Origin: Pirellulaceae bacterium
GTDB taxonomy: Bacteria; Planctomycetota; Planctomycetia; Pirellulales; Pirellulaceae
NCBI GenBank assembly: GCA_020852965.1
Contig: JADYZV010000101.1
Location: 1-64,000, forward strand
DNA: 64,000 nucleotides
Reading direction: 5' to 3'
The notes beneath the pieces are model-generated. The model had not been told where the DNA came from and ran no database searches. It worked only from the letters and a program-made list of their open reading frames with translations. Both the position numbers and the translations under genes were made by a program. Shown one piece after another: positions 43,892 to 53,400 of the stretch; position 1 is the first letter of the stretch, and every line of letters begins with the position of its first letter.

Positions 43892-44488
43892 ATGGGCGTG
43901 ATTCGAAACCGCAAGGCGCATCGAACTGAGTTTATGTTGCAACCCTCTCCGCTAACCGACCAGCCCGATGAACAGGGGGCGAGCCACCTCACGCTGCGCT
44001 CGCTGTTCGAAAGCGAGGAAACTCCGCTGCTGCGCTATGCATTCTCGCTGGTTGGTCGCCGCGCGGTAGCCGAGGAGATTGTGCAAGAGGTTTTCTTGCA
44101 GCTCCACAAGCATTGGGATGAGGTTGATTGCCCGCAATCGTGGTTGATGCGCAGTGTTCGCAACAAAGCGTACAACCACACTCGTGACCACAAGCGAGAG
44201 ACTTTGCGCAGCGACGACCACCAGGCCCGCGCCCCGAATGCCGAGGACGAATCACCCGACGAGGTGCTGTTGAGAATGGAAGCGACCGTCGCTCTGCGGC
44301 AGACCCTGGCGGAGCTCGATGAGACCGATCAGCAATTGGTGAGATTGAAGTACTTCGACAATCTAAGCTACCGGGAGATGGCAGCTCAAACAGGACTCAG
44401 CATCAGCAATGTTGGCTATCGACTACACCATATTTTGAAAGAGCTGGGCAGGAAACTACGTCCACTCGGAATCGACAATAAATCATGA
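43892..44488 (+). CDS. ECF-type RNA polymerase sigma factor
   Basis: A sigma factor of about 198 residues. Region 2: LFESEETPLLRYAFSLVGRR then AVAEEIVQEVFLQLHKHW and WLMRSVRNKAYNHTRD. Region 4: LAELDETDQQLVRLKYFD followed by LSYREMAAQTGLSISNVGYR. The ATG at 43892 is preferred; a TTG at 43877 and an ATG at 43934 are alternatives. The stop overlaps the next start by four bases (ATGA), so translation is coupled to the vWA protein, whose N-terminus resembles an anti-sigma domain. That protein is the likely regulator of this factor. Confidence 0.9.
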   Translation: MGVIRNRKAHRTEFMLQPSPLTDQPDEQGASHLTLRSLFESEETPLLRYAFSLVGRRAVAEEIVQEVFLQLHKHWDEVDCPQSWLMRSVRNKAYNHTRDHKRETLRSDDHQARAPNAEDESPDEVLLRMEATVALRQTLAELDETDQQLVRLKYFDNLSYREMAAQTGLSISNVGYRLHHILKELGRKLRPLGIDNKS

Positions 44489-47310
44489 ACGACCATTCCC
44501 CAAATCCTGAGATCGAATACGAGCTAGAAGCCCGCATCGTGGCGCTGGTACTGGGCGAGGCGTCGGATCTGGAACGCGATCAACTCGAGCGTCTGATCGC
44601 CGAGCGTCCTGAACTAGCCGAACTCAAGACGCACTTCGAAGCGATACATGGACTGCTGCGCGATAGCGTGATGGGCGAGTCCATTGCAGCAGACGACGAT
44701 TGGAAGCTACCGCCTGAAAAACGCAATGCGCTGTTAGCCGTGATCGATGGCGAGGCACTGACGCAGCTTGATACGTCTTTGGCACCCAACTCATTGAGAC
44801 TTGTCGCAACAGCTACGCCAGTTTCAATCAAACAGAGCGCTCTGTGGAAATTCTCTAAGATTGCCGCCGTCTTATGCGTGGCGGGTTGTTTGGGTGTGTT
44901 GGCGATGTCAGGCTCCTTCTTTCTTTACTCGAAGAATGCTTCCCGTGCTCGACAGCTTGCCTCAAGCGAAGGGGTTGCTCTGCATAGGAGCGATTTTTCG
45001 GAAGCAATTCTAGACGGAGTTAACGTCGACGGAAAGTTTCGTGGGGGTGCTGATGTCACGTTTGGATTGCCCGCCGCCCAGCCTGCGGAAGGCTCGGACG
45101 CTATTGTGGAGAATGGCTTAACGTCTTCGCTGCGAGCGATACGTCATGAGGAGGGACGCGAGTTCAAACTGCATGCTGAAATTCTGGATAGGGCTTTAAC
45201 CGAAGCCAAAGACGCCAGTCAACAACAGTTGCCTGCCCAGGTCGATCAACCGGCGAGTGGAGAGCTAAGCTATCGTGACTCGTTCGATTCCGACGATGGA
45301 TTTGGCACCAAGAATGACAGCGGCATCGATGGTACGAATGCTTGGATGTCCGGCGGCGGGTTTGGCGGCGGGTTTGGCGGTGCCGGTGGCATGCCGAGTA
45401 GCGGACGTGGGTTGGGACGCTCGGCAGGTCATTATCCAGCCGCGGGTGACGTGCAGCAGACTGATGTCTATTATGGCTTCAGTCAACCGGAATCGGCGCA
45501 ACCCTCGCGTCCCATGGCGGCCGGTAACAGATACGACGATCGGAATGAGGGAGTTGAAGAACTCCCTGCCCGTAACTACTCCGCTGAGAGCTCGAATGGC
45601 CTTTCCGACGAGTTAGCACGCGGCATCTCGCCAGCGAGTCCCAGCAATCGACCATTAGGCTTATTGCGCGAAGATTCCAAGAAGCTGAGTGATTTGGCAG
45701 AGTCCAATGGAGCAAACTCAGCACACTTGGGCGATGTCGCGGTGGCCGAAATAGTAGAGACGGAGGGTTTGGATCTCGCAACCATTAGTGGACGTCGTGG
45801 TAAGGGAAATGTCGATGCAGAGAGTGATGCACTGTCTGCATTGCCTGCCGATAGGGTCGGACAAGACCAGACCGCAACTCTAGAAGTTCGTATGGGCACA
45901 CACTTCCAACCGCTTTTCGAAAGAAGACCGGAGTTACTCCAGGGTGGCTTCGCTCTCCTGCCATCAGCGCCTGCAAATCTTGGTGAGGACAATGCTGCCG
46001 ACGAGGCCTTTTCGACGTTCTCGCTGCATGTTAGCGATGTGTCGTTCAAACTAGCCCAGGCAGCACTGGCGAGTGGAAAGTGGCCTGAAGCTGCCAAGCT
46101 GCGTATCGAAGAGTTTGTGAACGCGTTCGATTATGGCGATCCACTGCCAAGCCCCACCGAAAAAGTGGCTTGCCGTGTCGAACAGTCGATTCATCCATTC
46201 CTACAGCAGAGGAACGTGTTACGAGTCTCGTTGAGAACGGCGGCCGTGGGGCGCGCAATCGATACTCCGCTGCGTCTCACTTTCCTACTCGACAACTCGG
46301 GGTCGATGGAACGCGCTGACCGCCAGCAAACGGTACGTAGATGCTTTGCTCTGCTGGCACGACAGCTCACACCGCTCGATCAAGTCACTGTCATAAGTTT
46401 CGCGCGTCAACCGCGACTTTTGGCTGACAAGGTGAGCGGTGATAAAACGCAGCAATTGGTTGGGCTCATCGAGGATTTGCCTAGTGAGGGGGGGACCAAC
46501 ATCGAAGCGGCCTTGCGACTCGCTTTTGAGAAAGCTCGCGAGCAACAGTCCGAAGGGGCTCAAAGCCGAATCATCTTGTTGACCGATGGAGCGGTCAATC
46601 TGGGCGACGCAAATCCCAATAGTTTGTCGCACCTGATCACCACGATCCGCGATGCCGGAATTGCCGTCGATGCCGCCGGAATCAGCGCCGATGGCTTGAA
46701 TGACGAGATCCTGGAAGCCCTCACACGCCAGGGAGATGGACGTTACTACCTACTGGACTCCAACGAAGCGGTTGACGAAAGCTTTGCTCGCCAAATTGCC
46801 GGAGCGTTGCGTCCGTCGGCTAAGAATGTGAAAGTGCAAATCGAATTCAATCCGAAACGCATTGGTCACTACAAACTACTTGGCTTTGAGAAACACCTGC
46901 TGAAACAAGAAGATTTTCGCAATGACAAGGTGGACGCCGCCGAGATGGCAGCCGCAGAGGCTGGTGTGGCCGTCTATCAATTCGAAGCCAAACCCGACGG
47001 CGAAGGGGATGTCGGTTCAGTATCCGTCCGCTTTCGAGACCTGGCCACCGGACAAATGGTCGAAAACCGCTGGCCCATTCCCTATGAAGCGGATGCCCCG
47101 CGAGTGGATCAAGCTGCCCCCGCACTTCGACTCGCCACTGCCGCTGCTCTATTGGCGGCCAAGCTGCGCGGCGATCCGCTAGGAGACACGGTCGAACTGA
47201 AAACACTGTCCGATTTGATTGCGAGTTTGCCAGAACGATTGCGCAAGGCGACACGCGTTGAACAGCTTCAACAGATGATTCAGCAAGCTAGACAAATTAG
47301 CGAAAAATAG
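44485..47310 (+). CDS. YfbK-like vWA protein with anti-sigma-like N-terminus
   Basis: A 941-residue membrane protein. The first ~65 residues (ARIVALVLGEASDLERDQLE then RLIAERPELAELKTHF) look like the anti-sigma N-terminal helix bundle without zinc ligands. One transmembrane segment lies near 126-148. A low-complexity Gly/Ser-rich region is followed by the von Willebrand A domain with intact MIDAS motif LLDNSGSM (Asp603, Ser605, Ser607), VISFARQPRLL, EGGTNIEAALRLAF and LLTDGAVNLGD. The C-terminal part (GVAVYQFEAKPDGEGDVGSV, AAALLAAKLRGDPLGD) matches the DUF3520 domain of YfbK-type proteins. A topology with the anti-sigma part inside and the vWA domain outside fits a surface-sensing switch for the co-translated sigma factor. 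Confidence 0.88.
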   Translation: MNDHSPNPEIEYELEARIVALVLGEASDLERDQLERLIAERPELAELKTHFEAIHGLLRDSVMGESIAADDDWKLPPEKRNALLAVIDGEALTQLDTSLAPNSLRLVATATPVSIKQSALWKFSKIAAVLCVAGCLGVLAMSGSFFLYSKNASRARQLASSEGVALHRSDFSEAILDGVNVDGKFRGGADVTFGLPAAQPAEGSDAIVENGLTSSLRAIRHEEGREFKLHAEILDRALTEAKDASQQQLPAQVDQPASGELSYRDSFDSDDGFGTKNDSGIDGTNAWMSGGGFGGGFGGAGGMPSSGRGLGRSAGHYPAAGDVQQTDVYYGFSQPESAQPSRPMAAGNRYDDRNEGVEELPARNYSAESSNGLSDELARGISPASPSNRPLGLLREDSKKLSDLAESNGANSAHLGDVAVAEIVETEGLDLATISGRRGKGNVDAESDALSALPADRVGQDQTATLEVRMGTHFQPLFERRPELLQGGFALLPSAPANLGEDNAADEAFSTFSLHVSDVSFKLAQAALASGKWPEAAKLRIEEFVNAFDYGDPLPSPTEKVACRVEQSIHPFLQQRNVLRVSLRTAAVGRAIDTPLRLTFLLDNSGSMERADRQQTVRRCFALLARQLTPLDQVTVISFARQPRLLADKVSGDKTQQLVGLIEDLPSEGGTNIEAALRLAFEKAREQQSEGAQSRIILLTDGAVNLGDANPNSLSHLITTIRDAGIAVDAAGISADGLNDEILEALTRQGDGRYYLLDSNEAVDESFARQIAGALRPSAKNVKVQIEFNPKRIGHYKLLGFEKHLLKQEDFRNDKVDAAEMAAAEAGVAVYQFEAKPDGEGDVGSVSVRFRDLATGQMVENRWPIPYEADAPRVDQAAPALRLATAAALLAAKLRGDPLGDTVELKTLSDLIASLPERLRKATRVEQLQQMIQQARQISEK

Positions 47311-47342
47311 AGTGGGCCGGCTGGGCAACGAGTCAAGGTCGG

Positions 47343-47414
47343 GTAAAGAGGTCAGGAGTAAATCTTGCAAGCTCCCCAGGGACCCTGCCGGCAATTGTCT
47401 CCTGACCCTCTTAC
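47343..47414. repeat. Hairpin repeat between vWA and giant-protein genes
   Basis: The arms GTAAAGAGGTCAGGAG (47343-47358) and CTCCTGACCCTCTTAC (47399-47414) pair with two mismatches. The centre contains CTTGCAAGCTCCCCAGGGAC. It may act as a dispersed repeat or attenuator between the two genes; there is no T tract. Confidence 0.7.
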
Positions 47415-47479
47415 CCTCCGCTTCGCGACTGAGTAGCGAAACATAATTAATTACAAAACGTCATCTTTGGGGTGCTCTG

Positions 47480-50400
47480 ATGAATCATAGACCACGAAAA
47501 AAACTTGGTAACGCGACATTTCTGTGGCAGTTCGCAGTACTCGGACTAATGGCATTTCCGTCGATGGCGCAAGAGGACGAGGGGAATACGAGTAACGCAG
47601 GGGAGCAGGAACCGACTGCGGAGCGTCGGGCCACATTAGAACCAAATACCGACGCGGAGCGTCGGGCCACATTAAAGCAGTCTGAAGGTACTAGGACGAT
47701 TATCCTTGAGACGCGTAGCGAGATACCTGAGCCAGCGGTCTTTTTTACGGCTAGTGTGCATGGCAGCGCGCGTGTGGGTTTGGAACACGTCGAGCAAGTT
47801 GTCGAGCTAGAGGTGAAAGTCTTTCAAGGCAAAGCCGAGACGCTGAGCTTGGGCTTGAGCGGCGATGGAGATGTTACCAATGTGCAAGACGACAATCTTC
47901 GATCCTGGTCGGTGCGCAGGCAAGGGACCAAGCGATTCCTCGAGCTACATTTGAAGGCAGGCGTTAACGAACTAAAACCCGAGATCACGCTTCGCTCGCC
48001 CAAATTGACTTTACCTACAACCTTCAATTTGACGCATCTGGCTCCTGGGGAAGCGGTGGGATTCGACTCGATCGTGAGTCTCGAATACGCACCGGAAGTC
48101 GAGGGGAAAGTCAGCATTGCCGAGGGATTTGTGCCACTGAGCACTGCCGGGCGCACGGTTCGCTTTCAAACTGCCAGCGGAGGTCAGCTCCAACTCTCGC
48201 TCCATCGCAACGGAGCATTGCCTGCCGCAGTGGAGCTGGTCGATACAACTTTAGTTGGCAATGCGCATACCGATAGCGATTCGATTCACTTTCAACTGAC
48301 GGGGCAGGTTCGTGTCAGTTCAGCCCATTCGGAAATCACGATCCTCTCCGGCAATGCCGCCGTTCGCCAAATCCCTGTAAACACTGGCATCGGCGCCAAC
48401 TATCGGCTACGACTCGACATCGAAAACGACTTGCCACAATACAAGCTTGTGTTTGCGGAAACGGGTACATTCCCTTTGTCACTCGACTTTGTCGCGCCAC
48501 TGAGAAAGTCCGAAGATGATTCGCACGGCATCGATTTCACCGTTGCCGCCAGCGCTGTCATTCCGTTGACGCTCCAGGGACTCGGCTCCACCTTGGAATT
48601 TCAACGAGACCAGGAGTCGGTCGTGCCGATTCGCGTCGAAGAGGTTTGGCTCGGGTTCTTACCTGCCTCGGGGCGTGCCAAATTGCAGTGGAAAACGGCC
48701 CGGCGAACTGAGGAAGGAAAGCTGTTCTTTACGACTACTGGCCAGGTCGAGGCAAGGCTGGATGTGGGACTGCTACGGCAGGAGCATAGGATCGATTACC
48801 AGGTTCTGCAAGGTGAATTGAAGTCACTCGGCATTCAGCTACATGGCCCAGGGGAAATCCTAGACGTCCAAGGGAAGAACATCGTGGGCTGGAAAGTTAT
48901 CGAGGAAGGAGAAGCTCGCCGATTGGACATCACTCTCAGTCAGCCGATCACGGGTACCAGCCCGATCCACGTGCGCAGTCAAACTCCCTTGGATGCTTTG
49001 CCTGTGCGTATCGAAGGTATGAGATTGAATCCAATCGGGGCCATCCGCCATTCTGGCTACCTGCGGCTGTCGAACTTAGGATCGGTACGACTCGAACCGA
49101 CGAGCTTGGTCGGCCTGGCGCAGTTGGCGCCAGACCAGTTTCCCGGTGAATCGATCGAAGCGCGTCAAGTCTTTGTATACCGTTTTCCCGCTGCCGAGTA
49201 TTCGTTTACCGTGGCTGCAGACCGTATCCAGCCGGAAATCAATATTTCCCAAGTGGTGCTGTACGAGCTGACGGAAACCGATCGAGTGATCAAGGCAGAT
49301 ATTGAACTCGATGTGCGCGAAGCGCCGATTCGCGAGTGGGATCTTGCGATCCCTGCGGACTATTCGGTCGTCTCTGTCACTGGTGCAAGCGTTGCGGATT
49401 ACATCGTGGCTTCGGAGTTCGCTGATGATCTCCGCAACTTGAAGATCATTTTTGGCCAAGACGTATCGGGTCGCCAGTTGGTTGCGTTGCATCTGGAAAA
49501 AAGCGAAACGGCTATTGAAAGTAACTGGATTCTTCCGCGTCTCGAATACCCGGCTGCGAAAGCGGTGCGTGGCGATGTTGGAATTGTGGGCGCAGCCGGT
49601 TTTCGCATTGCAGTCGGAGAGATGGATTTGCTAGTCGAAAAGCCGCTCGCCTATTTTCCCAAACCGGTGGCTAATCTTCAGCAAGCGTTTCGCATGCGTG
49701 AGCCAGGTTGGTCGGCAACGATGTCCATCGAACAGCTCGACCGAAGCGTGCAGGCGGATGTGTACCATTTGATTTCGTTGAGCCAAGGAACTGTGTACGG
49801 CAGCGCGCTAATCAACTTGTTTGTTACCGGTTCACCCGTTTCGGAGTGGAAGATATTCGCCCCCGAGGCGCTGGGCAATGTGCTGGTCGATGGCCAGGAT
49901 GTCCGCACGTGGCATCGAGACGGGGATACGCTCACGGTGACTTTGCATCAACCTGTGATGGGGGCCTACACGCTGCTATTGACTTTCGAAGAAAAACCTG
50001 AAAAAGGGAACAGCACTTTCCAAGTTGGTCAAATTGCACCGCTCGGCGTGCAGAGTGAGCGGGGCTATATTCAGGTTGTCAGCGCGACGCAAGTAGACCT
50101 CAAGACGACTTCGATTTCGCCGGAAATATTGAAGCTCGATCCACTGGAGCTCCCAGCAGAATTTCGCTTGTTGAGTACCACACCTCCACTGGGGACGTGG
50201 CAGTATACGGCGCGCCCTTTGGATCTCAATTTGGAAGTAGATTGGTTCCAGCCAGGGTCGACGTTAGCGCAGATCGTCGAGTTTTCCGAAGCCAACAGCC
50301 GTGTCTCGCAAGATGGTGAATTGGTGACGGACGTTGTTTACTTCGTCAAGTCGCGTGGGGAGCGGACGCTGAAAGTGAAACTTCCCGCTGAGCCGGTGCG

Positions 50401-53400
50401 TCTGTGGGCGGTTTCAGTCAACGGACAGCCTGTCACGGCGCGGCGAGCGGGCGAGGATACACTGATTCCCCTGCCCGGTGGAACGGATCCCAATATTCCA
50501 GTCGAAGTCAGTCTGCGTTTGGGGAAGCCGGCCGTCGATGAATCCAATCCACAACTCGCCTTGCCCATCGTGTTCGCTCCGGTCCTCAAGACGCAATGGA
50601 ACGTCGTCGGCGATGAGAAACATGTCTTGATTGCTAGTGGCGGCACCGTCGCACCTCCAGTACCCGTTTTGCGGCCGTCAGGTTTTGAGTGGTTGGCCCA
50701 GGATGGAATGCTTTCACTGCTACTGATCGGCCTGTCGACTGGTGTCGGAATCTGGTGGAGCCGCAAATCCAGTTTGTTGAGCCTCGTGGGCGTACTCTGT
50801 TTGGCAGTTGCTATCGGGCTGTCTATTGCAACCGCTACCACGGCGCTATCACAAACAGGTCCGCCGACACCGCTGCAGTTGAGTCTGCCGATTCTTTCGA
50901 CCGGAGAAGCAATTGAATTGCAGGTGAGCATCATGCCGCTCTGGTTGGTCAATCTATCTTGGGTGGGGCTCGCCGTTTTCGTGGTAGGCATTGTCATTAT
51001 CGTGGGTTCGTTCATCGTCCGGGCACTAGGTTTGCGAGCGATGATGCGCTGTGTTGGCATGCTTTTGATCGGGTTGGGCGTGTTGTTTCAAGGCAACGCA
51101 GCGCCATGGTTCTTCGCTCTGCTTGCTGTCGCGATTCTGATTCTGCTCTTTGTACCTCGCGCGTTGGACTGGATGCGTCAGGTTTCGTTATCAATGCGTG
51201 TCCAAACGAAACGTCCGAACGAACTAAGTGAAGCTAGCGACGCGAGTCCCACTGCAGGCTTGGGGCCAGTTACCCCGGCTTTGATATTGTTCACTTTGAT
51301 ATTCGCCTCCGCCGAAACTGGTTTGGCAGACGATCCTGCAGGATTCCAATCATTCGATTCGATCACGCAGCAATGGCAGATTTCCCATCGAGACGCGCGG
51401 CTCACCGCTAGCGGCACAGTGACCCTCTCTGGAGTACCCGGCGACCAGTTTTTGTTGCTGCATGCGCCCGCCGTGTTGACTCGCTTTGAAGGCGAAGGTC
51501 TGCGGTTGTCCAAGCTGACTGCTTCCGATGAAACGACACCCGGGGACTTGAGCTACATTATCAGTATTCCTACAAGCGAAGAAGCGAAGGCCACGGATGG
51601 TGAATTCGATACGGCAGCAACGGCGGCTGATTACGAAGCGAAGTTTGAGTATCAACTTGAGGGAGTCAGTCCAACGGCGGGAATCGCTGTGCTGACCGGC
51701 ACCGCCGCCGTGCAGGAGATCGGCCTCAGCTACGATGAAGCTGGTTGGGATGTCACCAGCACCCATGCTGCAAGCGTCGAATTGATCGAGGACTCCGACG
51801 CCACTCTGGCGAAAGTGCTACTGAGTCCAGGACGAGCGAGTCTCATCCTCAAACCCAAAGCTCGAGATATCAGCGCGGAGGAGACGCAGTTTTTTGTGGA
51901 AGCCTCCAACCTGTATCTGCTTGGCCCAGGTGTGGTCGATGGTAGCCATCGCCTTCACATCCGTACTTCGCAAGGGCAAGTGCGCGAGCTGAATGTACGG
52001 GTGCCACCAGGCCTCACCGTCAGCGCTGTCCGTGGTCCGGTTGAAGCTTGGCAATTTGATGCGGATAGTAGTCGCCTAAAATTGGAAATACAATCGACGG
52101 CAGCGCAAGCCTTCGATGTCACGATCGAAACACAACGGGGGCTTGATCCACTCCCCACAGATGTCAGCCTGTCACCGCTGCAAGTGGACGATGTGGATAG
52201 TGAAATAGGACAGTTGGCCATAGCTTTTGGTCCAGAGGCTCAGCCTGAAAAGTCGGACTCAGAGCAATTGTCGCTCGTCAATCTAGCAGACTTTGACGCG
52301 AGTTTAATCTCCAACAAACAAGCGGTACTACATCGAGTCTATCGCTATGGTGCCGCCGGTGGAGAGTTGTCCGTCCGCGTCGCACCGGTAGACTCGGAGG
52401 TGCGAGTGATCAGTCGACAAGTGTTGTCACTTGGTGAGGAGCGGGTTGTCCTCGGCATTAATTTCACAGCGGATATCGCTCGCGCAGGCTTATTTCAATT
52501 GAGCTTCCCCCTGCCACTGGGCCTCGAGGTCGAATCGCTGACCGGTTCTGCACTTCATCACTGGGCGGAACTAACTGAAGGGGGCCAGCGCAACATTATT
52601 CTCCATCTCAACGGCAAGACCATCGGCTCCCAGGACTTCGCGTTGACGCTCTCCGGTGCGGCTCCCGCTGCGTTGGGCGATTGGGAAATACCCCGCTTCG
52701 AATTGCAGGAAGCGACTCGCCAATCTGGTGAACTGGTCGTCCGGCCTTCGACGGGCTTGCGACTGAGAACCGTTTCACGTCAGAACGTCTCCGAGAGCGA
52801 TCCACGAGCGGTGGGAGGCGAAGCACAAGGTGCATTGGCGTTTCGACTGTTGCAACGCGACTGGAATCTAGTACTCGGCGTGGAACAACTCGACCCCTGG
52901 GTAACAGGCCAAGTACTGCACGAAGTTATCTTGCGAGAAGGGCAAACGCGATCGGCACTTCACGCGAGCTTCACGGTGCAAAATGCTTCGATTCGCGGGC
53001 TGCAAGTGGTTCTGCCTGTGGCTGACGAGGAAGAGATCAAGACGTTGCGAGCGAGTGGTGATATCGTTAGTGATTTTGTACGAACGACCGCCGACTCCAA
53101 CATTTGGGAAGTTCAGTTCAAACGCCGTGTAGTCGGCAAGGTCCAATTTCGAATAGAGTACGAACGACGCGGCGACCGCGCTGGTGACAACGAAACATTG
53201 AGATCTACTGAATTTCCTCAAGCTCGACAGATAGCCTATTATTTAGCTATCCGCGCTGGTGGGCGACTCGAACTAGAACTCGACGACATGTTGGGCGGAT
53301 GGCAGCGGGTTGATTGGGGTACAGTTCCAGCGGTGCTCCGCGATAGCGCGATTCGAAGCACTCCCACCTTCGCCTTGCGGACTGAAGCGTCTGCTGACCC

